64,000 bases of DNA from Anaerolinea thermolimosa (GTDB lineage: Bacteria; Chloroflexota; Anaerolineae; Anaerolineales; Anaerolineaceae), in NCBI RefSeq assembly GCF_001050195.2, contig NZ_DF967965.1, positions 1,156,597 to 1,220,596 on the forward strand. The letters run 5' to 3'. Shown in pieces: positions 44,311 to 52,448 of this stretch (the first letter of the stretch is position 1; each line of letters opens with the position of its first letter). Position numbers and translations under genes: made by a program. The notes beneath the pieces were generated by a model, which saw only the letters and a list, made by a program, of their open reading frames with translations, ran no database searches and was not told the origin of the DNA.

Positions 44311-45315
44311 TTACGATGCTGCGATCTGATCGACAATCTGACGGGCTGCCAGCAGATTCCCTGCCGGTGCAGTGATGGGAACAACGCACCCTGTGCCAAG
44401 GATGAAACGTTCCCCCAGAGTCTGGTGAATGGCGTCACGGCTTTCTTCGATCACCTGATCGGGTGTACCAAGGACCATCGTTTCCCATTGTCGTAGCCCC
44501 CCACATAAGACGCCCTTCCATTGAAGGCGAGCTTCTGCCAGCGATGGGGCGGTCTGGCGGTCGTGCCAGTTTATGATAGCTGCGGGGTAATCCAGCACCC
44601 TGGAAAACATAATATCGTTACCATGGATGTGAATGATGTTTAACCACAGATCTTCAGCAGCTTCCAGCAGGCGTAGATCGTAATAACGCCCAAAAGCGTC
44701 AAATTCAGCAGGAGACAGGATACCCAGTTGAGCATGCTGGACGGCATAGAAAATGCCATCGATGCCCGTTTTCCGAATTTCCTCAAGGAACCGAAGGGTA
44801 GTCTGAGTGATACGTTCCAGGCCGGAGTGAAGGGCATCGGGGAACTGGCGCAGGTGAACCAGCAATTTATCGCCCCCCACCAGGTTTTTTGCCTGCGCCA
44901 ACGGGCTGAAGATGGTTTGAACAATGGGTGTGTGGTGAGAAAATTCGGCGGTGAGGATGCGAAGGCAGGTGATTTGATCCCCCAGGTGGCCACTGAGCGG
45001 ATCGAGAAAGGGAAGTTTTCCCCAATCTTCAGGATGCTGGATAACACGGCGGGTGTAATCTCGGGTGCCTTCCGGGTTTCCTCGCCAGGTATCCTCTGCT
45101 CCCCAGTCTTTGAGGCAAAAAGAAGAAGAAGGAGTGACTTTGATTAAATCAAAATCATACGTGCGCTGGAAGGCGGCAGTTGCGGCGGCAAGCCCATCGG
45201 GGGTCTGATCGTCTACGGGGAAATGCCGCCACAGGGCAACCGGTACCCGGTCTGGCAACTGACCGGAAAGGCAAACTTCCAGTCTTTCACGGTGGCTGAT
45301 GGTTCGGGGCTTCAT
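44311..45315 (-). CDS. Uroporphyrinogen decarboxylase (URO-D) family protein, probably not HemE
   Basis: A 334-residue TIM-barrel protein of the URO-D family. The N-terminal RVPVALWRHFPVDDQ block is the family start, and the C-terminal part has GLRQWETMVLGTPDQV and FILGTGCVVPITAPAGNL. The HemE signature MRQAGRY is absent, and FCLKDWGAEDTWRGNPEG replaces the usual HemE substrate region. It therefore resembles the corrinoid methyltransferase-like branch (MtaA/CmuA) more than heme synthesis. ATG overlaps the stop of the upstream ChlI-like gene by four bases, so these two are probably translated together. No corrinoid-binding partner lies nearby. Confidence 0.75.
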   Translation of the reverse strand: MKPRTISHRERLEVCLSGQLPDRVPVALWRHFPVDDQTPDGLAAATAAFQRTYDFDLIKVTPSSSFCLKDWGAEDTWRGNPEGTRDYTRRVIQHPEDWGKLPFLDPLSGHLGDQITCLRILTAEFSHHTPIVQTIFSPLAQAKNLVGGDKLLVHLRQFPDALHSGLERITQTTLRFLEEIRKTGIDGIFYAVQHAQLGILSPAEFDAFGRYYDLRLLEAAEDLWLNIIHIHGNDIMFSRVLDYPAAIINWHDRQTAPSLAEARLQWKGVLCGGLRQWETMVLGTPDQVIEESRDAIHQTLGERFILGTGCVVPITAPAGNLLAARQIVDQIAAS

Positions 45316-46556
45316 TTCTCTTTGCTTTCATCAGTTTTATGGGTGGGAGGATATGCTTCAGGCGGGTTTTCAGGATGTGAAAGACATTGCTCGATATATT
45401 TCTGAAGAGCTTCGTCTTCTTTTTCCTGTTCCTCAAAATATTTTAACATGAACTCAGAGTGTCGGAATCGAAGGGCCATCGGAGCGACCATGCGCAGATC
45501 GTCTTCTGAAACCGTCGTTCGGGCATCGGCGGCTGCGAAGGCTCGTGCGGCTTCGAGAAGGGTGATTTCTGCGCGGATCGAGTCGATATTCAGGTGCCGG
45601 ATCATTTGAATGCCCAAGTGAGCCACTTTGGGAGGGATCTCAACAAAAGGAAGGAGTTCTTTCGCGGCAATAATTTCTTCCCTGGCGCGCATGGTTTCCT
45701 CCTGATATTGTTGAACCGTGGCGCGAGGGTTCAACCGATAAGCCCGGGATCTGCGATATGCTTCCAGACGCTCTTCATGATCTTCCAATCCCTTGACGAG
45801 GACACGCAGGCCGAAGCGGTCCATGATCTGGGGCCGCAAATTTCCCTCTTCCGGGTTCATCGAACCGATCAGGGTGAAGCGAGAGCGGTAAGTAGCCGAG
45901 AATTTTTCGTTTCTCACAGTGTAGGTGCCGGCTGAGGCGGCATCGAGAATGGCGTTGATAATCGCGCTATCCAGTAAATTAACTTCATCGATATACAAAA
46001 CATTGAGATCAGCCTGAGCCAGAATACCGCGCCGAATAAGCATCCGGTTCTGCGAGAGGGCATTTTCATCCATGCCTCCAATTACAGCTTCCAGCGTGGC
46101 ATTGAGAGGAAGCTCGATTAAACGAACGCGATCCTGGCGGGTAAGCGGGATACCTTCGGCGTATTTTCGGGCGCAATCGGGGCATACAGCATCTATTCCG
46201 CCCGTTTCTATATCTTCAGGTAAACATCCTAGAAAACAGTTGGAACGTTGTACATCTGGAAGGAGATGGATGAGGCTGCGAACGGCTGTGGTTTTCCCTG
46301 TTCCTCTGGGGCCGATGAGAAGGACTCCGTTGACCAGCGGATTAATGATGGAGAGAAGAAGAGCCAGCTTCATTTCTTCCTGGCCGACCAGGGCCAGAAA
46401 GGGGAAGGGTAATATCTCGGCTAAACCCGAGTCGGCGGGTTCGGCATTCGGCTGGAAATTCTTGCCAGTGACGATGTCGATTAACTCACGCAGCGACCTG
46501 ACCGTGTGAACGACATTTTCGTCTCTGGATTCTTGGTACTCAGGTTTTTCGCTCAT
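45312..46556 (-). CDS. Magnesium-chelatase ChlI-like AAA+ ATPase
   Basis: A 414-residue AAA+ protein resembling the ChlI/BchI subunit of magnesium chelatase. The P-loop is GPRGTGKTT (82-90), Walker B VLYIDEV near 187-192, and a ChlI-type insert has cysteines C107, C111, C125 and C128, a possible metal site. The C-terminal sequence (about 380-414) is acidic and helical. In a non-phototroph such proteins work with VWA-domain partners as MoxR-like chaperones rather than in chlorophyll synthesis. No ChlD-like partner is adjacent. It overlaps the URO-D-family gene and is followed by gtrA and the decarboxylase gene on the same strand. Confidence 0.8.
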   Translation of the reverse strand: MSEKPEYQESRDENVVHTVRSLRELIDIVTGKNFQPNAEPADSGLAEILPFPFLALVGQEEMKLALLLSIINPLVNGVLLIGPRGTGKTTAVRSLIHLLPDVQRSNCFLGCLPEDIETGGIDAVCPDCARKYAEGIPLTRQDRVRLIELPLNATLEAVIGGMDENALSQNRMLIRRGILAQADLNVLYIDEVNLLDSAIINAILDAASAGTYTVRNEKFSATYRSRFTLIGSMNPEEGNLRPQIMDRFGLRVLVKGLEDHEERLEAYRRSRAYRLNPRATVQQYQEETMRAREEIIAAKELLPFVEIPPKVAHLGIQMIRHLNIDSIRAEITLLEAARAFAAADARTTVSEDDLRMVAPMALRFRHSEFMLKYFEEQEKEDEALQKYIEQCLSHPENPPEAYPPTHKTDESKEK

Positions 46557-46559
46557 TCC

Positions 46560-47015
46560 TTAGCTTACATCATTATACGTCCAGAAGCGATTGGCAAAAA
46601 AATTCCAGAGCATAACTACCAGTACGGCTATGGCCAGGGCAAAGTTATGGGCAAGAAACACCGGTGTGAGGAAGAAACTCTGGGGAATAAACCGCTGGAA
46701 CAATTGCACCAGGATGCGTTCCATATAGGCGAATAATGGAGTACGAATTCCAAGCCCTATCAGGTTGACCAGAAAGAACTGGACGAGTTGCTGCGAGAGG
46801 CGTTTACTGCGCGAATCAGGGTATGTCCAGTAACGATTCCAGATAAAATTGCTGATTACGGCTGCGGTAAAAGAAACCATGCTGGCAAATACTGCCTGAA
46901 TGGGGAGGGTTTGAACGAGCAAATTAAAGGTACCGAAATCAACCACTGCCCCAATTGCGCCGACCACGGCGAAACGTAAAAAGCGGATTCTTTCCTGAGG
47001 ATTGGCAAGAATCAT
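46560..47015 (-). CDS. GtrA-family membrane protein
   Basis: A 151-residue protein with four membrane segments (about 15-35, 42-60, 83-103 and 118-140), of the GtrA/DPMS-like family. Members are proposed to help flip or position polyprenyl-phosphate sugars. Motifs such as [19 protein letters not shown] and [12 protein letters not shown] are typical. The ATG 47015 start, overlapping the decarboxylase stop by four bases, was chosen because the residues before it are hydrophilic and unconserved. Its neighbour makes UDP-xylose-type precursors, so a role in exported glycan synthesis is plausible. Confidence 0.8.
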   Translation of the reverse strand: MILANPQERIRFLRFAVVGAIGAVVDFGTFNLLVQTLPIQAVFASMVSFTAAVISNFIWNRYWTYPDSRSKRLSQQLVQFFLVNLIGLGIRTPLFAYMERILVQLFQRFIPQSFFLTPVFLAHNFALAIAVLVVMLWNFFANRFWTYNDVS

Positions 47016-47971
47016 TCCAACCCCATTTTTTGCTTGAAGTAAGGTATGGTGCGTTGAATGCCTTCGTGAAGCGAGGTGGTGGGTTCCCATTTTAAGATTG
47101 TCCGTGCACGGGTAATATCTGGCCTTCTTCGTTGAGGGTCATCTCCCAACCTGAGAGCCGGTTTGTAGACTATTCCTGAAGGATTTCCAATGATTTCATT
47201 GATCGTTCGGGCAAGTTCCAGGATCGTGGTCTCGACGGGGTTTCCGATGTTGACCGGTTCGTGTTCGTCGGAGAGGAGCAGGCGAATAATTCCCTCGATG
47301 AGATCATCGACATAACAGAAACTTCGGGTCTGGTTTCCTTCTCCATAAACTGTAAGAGGCTCGTGCCGCAAAGCCTGCTGGATGAAATTGGGGACAACGC
47401 GTCCGTCATCCAAACGCATCCTCGGGCCGTAGGTATTAAAGATGCGTACAATGCGTGTATCCAGACCATGGTAACGATGATACGCCATGGTGAGTGCTTC
47501 AGCAAAGCGTTTGGCCTCGTCATAAACTGAGCGTACCCCGATTGGATCGACATGCCCCCAGTAACTTTCACGCTGGGGATGCTCGAGCGGGTCTCCGTAA
47601 ATCTCGCTGGTTGAGGCCAGAAGATACCGTGCCCTGTGTGCAATGGCGACCCCAAGAGTGTTGTGGGTGCCAAGGGCTCCGGCCTTCATGGTCTGAATGG
47701 GCAGGTTGGTATAGCCGTAAGGAGATGCCGGGTTGGGGCTGGCCGGTGAAGCAAAATGCATGACGGCGTCCACTTTTCCCGGTACAAAGATGAAGTTTGA
47801 GACATCATGACGAATAAACAGGAAGTTGGGGTTTCCGGCGAGGTGAGTGAGGTTATCCGGGCTACCGGTAACAAAGTTATCCATACCAACGACCTGATGA
47901 CCATCTTTGAGTAAGCGTTCACATAGATGCGAACCGAGGAATCCGGCTGCGCCGGTTATTAAAATGCGCAT
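47012..47971 (-). CDS. UDP-glucuronate decarboxylase (UXS-like, NAD-dependent)
   Basis: A 319-residue short-chain dehydrogenase of the extended type. The NAD motif [10 protein letters not shown] is at 6-15, the UXS hallmark MHFASPASP near 71-79, and the catalytic Tyr-Lys pair Y150 and K154 in YDEAKR. HxASPASP is diagnostic of UDP-glucuronate decarboxylases and close relatives, giving UDP-xylose or the 4-keto intermediate. It is coupled to the GtrA gene by overlap, suggesting sugar nucleotides for an exported glycan. dTDP-glucose dehydratase is a less likely alternative, because its motif differs. Confidence 0.88.
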   Translation of the reverse strand: MRILITGAAGFLGSHLCERLLKDGHQVVGMDNFVTGSPDNLTHLAGNPNFLFIRHDVSNFIFVPGKVDAVMHFASPASPNPASPYGYTNLPIQTMKAGALGTHNTLGVAIAHRARYLLASTSEIYGDPLEHPQRESYWGHVDPIGVRSVYDEAKRFAEALTMAYHRYHGLDTRIVRIFNTYGPRMRLDDGRVVPNFIQQALRHEPLTVYGEGNQTRSFCYVDDLIEGIIRLLLSDEHEPVNIGNPVETTILELARTINEIIGNPSGIVYKPALRLGDDPQRRRPDITRARTILKWEPTTSLHEGIQRTIPYFKQKMGLE

Positions 47972-47986
47972 GAAAAAATTACCTCT

Positions 47987-49624
47987 TCACCAGTCGATTT
48001 TTTCGATAAGTCCGTCACCGGTAATCTGGCGGTAGTCACCGGTGACAGGGTTGATTAGAAAAAGGTTCCCCTGATAAATACAGGCGATCCATGGGGTATT
48101 TCCTTCCATTGGCGCAGGAGACCAGACTACCTTCTGAGGTTCTATACCCAGCTTTCCTTCATCCGGGAAGACGCGCTTCAGATTACTGCCATCACGGTCG
48201 ATGACAGTTAGCCAGTATCGCCCTGTTTCTCCCTGCTCGCGTGATGCGTTCATCAAGAAGGCAACCATGTAACTGCCATCGGCCAAACGTGGAGAAGCTA
48301 CCGGGTAGCCAAACATGCCTGACTTCTCAACCAGTGAGAGGGTGAGTCCACTATTCACCAGCCTGGCTGAAAGGTCAAAATAAGGAGAGCTTTCTGCATT
48401 TTCCATGCCGGGTTTAGGAGCATGAGAATTAAAGTATAACACTTGATGATTGGGGGACCAGCCCAACCCGGTGACCCATGCCCAATCAGCGCGGGTCTGG
48501 TATGGGGTTATATCTACCAGGGGTTTGAGGGATTTTGTTTCCAGGTCTACGAGGCCAATCCGATCGGGTTGGGCGTAAGCCAGTAACTCTCCATCAGGAG
48601 ACCAGGCAAACTGTGTTCCCCACCAACCTAAGGCTCCGCCATAATTGGCTTCGATAATTTTTTCCGTTTCCAGGATCATTCCGGTAGGGGCATAACGGGC
48701 AATGAAAAGGTCGTTGTTGGCCTGCCAGCCGGGGGCTGTGGTGCGCGGTTCTACTGTGGAGTAGGTAATGGTGAGCCCCTGTCCGGGAACCCAATCGGCA
48801 AAATGGACGATATTACTCACCCGCAAAGCAATTGGCCGGGTGTCTTCTTGTTCCAGGTTGATCATCCAGAGGGTGTTGATTTCTTCGCTGGCGGGGCGTG
48901 AAGACTTTCGGGTAAAGAGCAGCCAGTTACCGTCTGGCGATAGAGAAAAGACCCGACCATCGAGGTCCGCGGTAGTGACGACAGGCCTGCGCTCACCGGT
49001 TGATTTTTCCATAACCCAGGCATTACCACCCGCAAGGTAGACCAGCCTGCCGGGAATGGGATAGGGAGTGAAAGGTTTTTGCACCCCGATCATGGTGATC
49101 TCGGCTTTGGGTTCTACCAGACGTTCTTCTTTGAAAATAGAGCGAGACACTTCCTGCCCATCTTCGTACACAATGCGATACGTGCGCTGTAGAAGACCAT
49201 TTTTCCCGGTCTGGATGATCATTTCTCGTTGCTCGGGTAAAGACTCATTCTGAACGATCTGGCTTTCAAAGGGGAGAACCACTTCTTCCTGCTGGAACTC
49301 TTCTTTTACTCGAATGACCCGAATGGATTGTCCTTCTGTGAGGACGGTGTAACCCGGGGGGTCGATGCGGTCCAGCTGATTCAGGGTGACGCCGGCCCGA
49401 TCAAGAGCGCCCTGAACGGTTGTTCCAACTGGCACAGAAACTGAAATCTGCTGGCCATCTACCTGGATGGGGATGGTCAGGTTACCAGCCGCGCGACTCT
49501 CTACTGCGACGCAACCGCTGAGGAATATACTAAAAAACAAACAGGCCAGGAAAGCCAGAAGGTACCCTTTAATCCTTCTAAGCGGGGAAAATGAAGATGG
49601 TTCAAAGCCCGCAAGAGTGCTCAT
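47987..49624 (-). CDS. Lipoprotein with DUF348, G5 and beta-propeller domains
   Basis: A 545-residue lipoprotein. Signal segment 20-38 ends with the lipobox FLSGC (C38). Next come a DUF348-like ubiquitin-fold domain (VPVGTTVQGALDRAGVTL, about 63-105), a G5 domain (about 115-185, with EEVVLPFES and QTGKNGLLQRTYRI), and a C-terminal beta-propeller of TolB/LpqB type (about 190-545), shown by repeated SPDGNWLLF and SPDGELLAY motifs. DUF348-G5 modules bind peptidoglycan or glycans in Gram-positive bacteria. The propeller fusion is a form I associate with Chloroflexota-like proteins. It is tethered to the outside of the membrane. A TATACT box ends 6 bases before ATG, indicating a leaderless transcript. 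Confidence 0.75.
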   Translation of the reverse strand: MSTLAGFEPSSFSPLRRIKGYLLAFLACLFFSIFLSGCVAVESRAAGNLTIPIQVDGQQISVSVPVGTTVQGALDRAGVTLNQLDRIDPPGYTVLTEGQSIRVIRVKEEFQQEEVVLPFESQIVQNESLPEQREMIIQTGKNGLLQRTYRIVYEDGQEVSRSIFKEERLVEPKAEITMIGVQKPFTPYPIPGRLVYLAGGNAWVMEKSTGERRPVVTTADLDGRVFSLSPDGNWLLFTRKSSRPASEEINTLWMINLEQEDTRPIALRVSNIVHFADWVPGQGLTITYSTVEPRTTAPGWQANNDLFIARYAPTGMILETEKIIEANYGGALGWWGTQFAWSPDGELLAYAQPDRIGLVDLETKSLKPLVDITPYQTRADWAWVTGLGWSPNHQVLYFNSHAPKPGMENAESSPYFDLSARLVNSGLTLSLVEKSGMFGYPVASPRLADGSYMVAFLMNASREQGETGRYWLTVIDRDGSNLKRVFPDEGKLGIEPQKVVWSPAPMEGNTPWIACIYQGNLFLINPVTGDYRQITGDGLIEKIDW

Positions 49625-49636
49625 AAACCGAGTATA
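49625..49636 (-). promoter_or_regulatory. -10 box directly before the G5 lipoprotein gene
   Basis: On the minus strand TATACT (49636-49631) is followed by 6 bases and then ATG 49624, with no Shine-Dalgarno. This fits a leaderless transcript. Confidence 0.5.
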
Positions 49637-49669
49637 ATCAGGAAGTCTTGTGAGGAGGGAATGCCTCTT

Positions 49670-50224
49670 TCATGGAAGCATGCCTTTCAACGTCATACTG
49701 CCGTTTTCCATGGTAATCGATTCAAGTTTAAATTGTTGACCATGGAAGGTGACCAATCCGGGCATTTCCTGGTTAATCGTTTGGGTGAGGGTCTTCAAGG
49801 TTGCGTCGGGGATTGGAAGAGAACCGATTTTCCCGTCCTGGATGGTGACCTGAAGATTCCCCTGGTCGATGTATGGTTGCATGGTGAGCGAGAGATCGGT
49901 TGTGAGAGAGCTCACACTCATCTGTCCGGTCAGCTGGATGGATCCGTTTTCGAGTCTGACCTGGGCGTTTTGAATGGGCGAATCGGGCTGGGAGGCCAGT
50001 TTTTCGGCCAGATAAGAAGTGAGCTGATTTTCAGTAATGGTGAGAGAGGCTGTGCCGGTTTGTTCTAATTGAGCTACAGCGGTGGCTACATTTGACTCGA
50101 GTTCGGCGGCGGCTTCTCCAGAGGCTATGATGGTTGTTGATGGAGGTTGGGCTGTTCGGATGGGTAGAGAACACGCCAGCCCTGTAGATAGCAGGAGTAC
50201 CGATAAGAAGAGAATTGGTTTCAT
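49670..50224 (-). CDS. Small lipoprotein, LmeA/DUF2993-like fold possible
   Basis: A 184-residue lipoprotein with signal peptide residues 1-18 (lipobox STGLAC, C18). The mature region has repeated alternating strands (LTSYLAEKL, then IQNAQVRLENGSIQLTGQM and LSLTMQP) consistent with a beta-rich lipid-carrier-like fold such as DUF2993 or BPI/LptC-type proteins. I cannot assign a family firmly. It is divergent from scpB, with a 66-base spacer that must contain both promoters, and lies 45 bases upstream of the G5 lipoprotein on the same strand. Confidence 0.6.
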   Translation of the reverse strand: MKPILFLSVLLLSTGLACSLPIRTAQPPSTTIIASGEAAAELESNVATAVAQLEQTGTASLTITENQLTSYLAEKLASQPDSPIQNAQVRLENGSIQLTGQMSVSSLTTDLSLTMQPYIDQGNLQVTIQDGKIGSLPIPDATLKTLTQTINQEMPGLVTFHGQQFKLESITMENGSMTLKGMLP

Positions 50225-50290
50225 GTCCTGTCCTTAAAATTCAACCTTATGGATGGTATCGATTCGGTTTGTGAACGAAGCAATTATAGC

Positions 50291-50863
50291 ATGAGTGAAA
50301 ACAATCCTACCGATCCGCAAACATACCTGGGGATCCTTGAAGCTTTGCTTTTTGTGGCTCCGGAGCCGGTTCATCCTCAACAACTGGCCGAGGTTCTGTC
50401 GCTTTCGGTCACCGATGTTGAAACTTACCTGCGGGCACTGGATGAAGAGTATCAGAATGGGCGCGGGTTGAGGATTCAATGGCACGCTGGCCGGGTTCAG
50501 CTAACTACCGCTCCGCAGTTTTCTGAAACCATCGAGCGTTTCCTGGGTCTGGAAGCGACTGCGCGCCTGAGTCGTGCCGCTCTGGAAACCCTGGCGATCA
50601 TCGCATATCGTCAACCGGTTACCCGGCCAGCAATCGATGCTGTCCGGGGGGTTAACAGTGATGGGGTGGTTAAAAGTTTACTGGGCAAGGGACTGATCCA
50701 GGAGGTGGGGCGAGCGGATAGCCCGGGGCGGCCCATTCTCTATGGAACAACGGGTGAATTTTTACAATACTTTGGCCTGGGGTCAATTCAGGATCTTCCA
50801 CCTTATGATGTTCCGAGTGAGGATGAACTACCGACCGCGGAAAATGGAATATTGAAAGATTAA
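50291..50863 (+). CDS. scpB: Segregation and condensation protein ScpB
   Basis: A 190-residue ScpB, the winged-helix partner of SMC-ScpA that compacts and segregates chromosomes. Features include LEALLFVAPEPVHPQQLAEVL, AALETLAIIAYRQPVTRPAIDAVRGVNSDGV and LIQEVGRADSPGRP. ATG 50291 was chosen over the upstream in-frame start because the first 14 residues are not conserved. ScpA is not adjacent here, which breaks the usual scpA-scpB order, but the following RluB-type gene keeps the common scpB-rluB pairing. Confidence 0.88.
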   Translation: MSENNPTDPQTYLGILEALLFVAPEPVHPQQLAEVLSLSVTDVETYLRALDEEYQNGRGLRIQWHAGRVQLTTAPQFSETIERFLGLEATARLSRAALETLAIIAYRQPVTRPAIDAVRGVNSDGVVKSLLGKGLIQEVGRADSPGRPILYGTTGEFLQYFGLGSIQDLPPYDVPSEDELPTAENGILKD

Positions 50864-50918
50864 GTTAAGTTCATTGTTGCGATTCGGAAATGGAATAGAG
50901 AGATCAGGAAAGATATTT

Positions 50919-51653
50919 ATGGAAGAACGATTGCAAAAAATTTTATCGCGTGCAGGTTTCGGATCACGGCGTGCCTGCGAGGACTTGATCCTGGCTGGGA
51001 GAGTCAGGGTCAATGGGCAGGTAGCCAGTATTGGTTCGAAAGCCGATCCGGCGAAAGATATGATTCAGGTGGATGGACAAAAAATTCCTGCTCAACCACC
51101 GCCGGTATATATTGCTCTGCATAAACCTCAAGGGGTATTATCTGATGTGGAAACACACCATGATCCGAGGAAGACGGTACGTGATCTGGTGCCGGTTCCG
51201 GGTCACTTATTTTCGGTTGGGCGGCTGGATTATGAGAGCGAGGGATTGATTCTGTTGACCAATGACGGAGAGCTGGCCAACTTGCTGACGCACCCGAGAT
51301 ATGGTCATGAAAAGGAGTACCGTGTGCAGGTTTCCTCGCGCCCGGATGAACGGCAACTAGAAGCCTGGCGGCACGGAGTGGTGCTCGAAGATGGATATCG
51401 AACTTCCCCGGCCCAGGTCAGGCTGGAAACCATAGACGGGAAAGGGGCCTGGTTAAGGGTGATCCTTCGAGAAGGCCGGAAGCGGCAGATTCGCGAAATG
51501 GGAAAGCAAACCGGCCTCTATGTTACCAGGATTATCCGTGTGCGAATTGGTACCCTGCTTCTTGGAGACTTGAAGCCAGGAGAGTGGCGGTTTTTAAGAC
51601 CGGATGAAATTCGGTTGTTGAAGGCGGGTAAAAAGGCATCCAAAAAAGGATGA
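50919..51653 (+). CDS. rluB: RluB-family 23S rRNA pseudouridine synthase
   Basis: A 244-residue pseudouridine synthase. The N-terminal S4 RNA-binding domain (ERLQKILSRAGFGSRRACEDLI) is followed by the catalytic RluB/RsuA domain with GRLDYESEGLILLTNDGEL; the catalytic Asp is D104. The C-terminal EGRKRQIREMGKQTG is also typical. It isomerises a uridine of 23S rRNA near helix 80-89 in relatives. AGGAA lies 8 bases before ATG 50919. The gene ends in a 12-bp stem terminator. Confidence 0.88.
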   Translation: MEERLQKILSRAGFGSRRACEDLILAGRVRVNGQVASIGSKADPAKDMIQVDGQKIPAQPPPVYIALHKPQGVLSDVETHHDPRKTVRDLVPVPGHLFSVGRLDYESEGLILLTNDGELANLLTHPRYGHEKEYRVQVSSRPDERQLEAWRHGVVLEDGYRTSPAQVRLETIDGKGAWLRVILREGRKRQIREMGKQTGLYVTRIIRVRIGTLLLGDLKPGEWRFLRPDEIRLLKAGKKASKKG

Positions 51654-51659
51654 TATCAG

Positions 51660-51697
51660 GACCGGCGCGCTGATTTGAGCGCGCCGGTCTTGATTTT
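51660..51697. terminator. Terminator between rluB and the convergent membrane gene
   Basis: GACCGGCGCGCT (51660-51671) pairs perfectly with AGCGCGCCGGTC (51678-51689) around 6 bases, then TTGATTTT. It separates convergent genes. Confidence 0.85.
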
Positions 51698-52430
51698 ACT
51701 CACCCTGGGGGAGGGATTCGATCAGGGGTTGGACTTTGGCCGGAGGCACCATCATTTCCTTGGTCTTACGGCGGATAAAATCCTTGAGCTTTGAGGCAGG
51801 GAGTGTGGGATAGGGAGCATCATGGACTTCGAGACTGGCTTTGGGATTGGTAAATACAATGACCACCTCAGGATGAATAACCTCCTGATCCTTGCCACTC
51901 TTTTTAATAAACCGTAATAAATCGCTTCGATAACTTTCGGCTTCAAGATCAGGTCGGCCAATCCCTTCCTGGCCGAACAGGCGGGAGAAGAATTTTACGC
52001 CCGATTGTCGGTATCGTTTTCCATCATAAGTGATCTTCCCGGCCTGATACATGGGGGCGATAATCCAGACGCCTGCTGGCCCTACCAATAAATGAGGGAC
52101 AGGGGCTGTGTAATGATAAAGAATGAAGCGATCATCCAGGCCTTTCAGGCTGTCGGAAATCGCCTGATCGATGGTTTCTTTTCGGCCCCACCGATTTCCA
52201 AAGTAAAGGCTGATCTGGGTCAGAATCAGCCCAACGAACATGGCGATATATGAGTAGGTAAGCATACGATCGTCGATGACTGGAACCGGGTCGGTGCTCT
52301 GGAAGGTCTTTACAATTTGAGTTACAGCAAGGATAAACCCTCCGAGAAGGATGGCAAGAGCAACCAGTGAGGTATACTGGCCGATTTTCCGGTATCGAGC
52401 AACTTTCTTTTTGTCAATGATGATTTTCAT
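51696..52430 (-). CDS. Membrane protein with cytoplasmic domain, possibly NERD-like
   Basis: A 244-residue protein. Two membrane segments (about 18-40 and 62-82) are followed by a soluble domain. In that domain, VPHLLVGPAGVWIIAPMYQAGKI, then a charged region and HPEVVIVFTNPKASLEV, resemble the nuclease-related NERD fold, but the catalytic residues are not clear. The family is recurrent as a hypothetical protein in Chloroflexota-type genomes. It is 18 bases downstream of plsX on the same strand, so it may be cotranscribed. No function can be asserted. Confidence 0.55.
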   Translation of the reverse strand: MKIIIDKKKVARYRKIGQYTSLVALAILLGGFILAVTQIVKTFQSTDPVPVIDDRMLTYSYIAMFVGLILTQISLYFGNRWGRKETIDQAISDSLKGLDDRFILYHYTAPVPHLLVGPAGVWIIAPMYQAGKITYDGKRYRQSGVKFFSRLFGQEGIGRPDLEAESYRSDLLRFIKKSGKDQEVIHPEVVIVFTNPKASLEVHDAPYPTLPASKLKDFIRRKTKEMMVPPAKVQPLIESLPQGE

Positions 52431-52448
52431 GTTAATTTCCCCGACAGA

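Noticed and set aside
44311-46556. Chlorophyll or heme biosynthesis cluster
   Set aside because: HemE signature MRQAGRY is missing and no other pigment gene is in the window. ChlI-like proteins are common in non-phototrophs.
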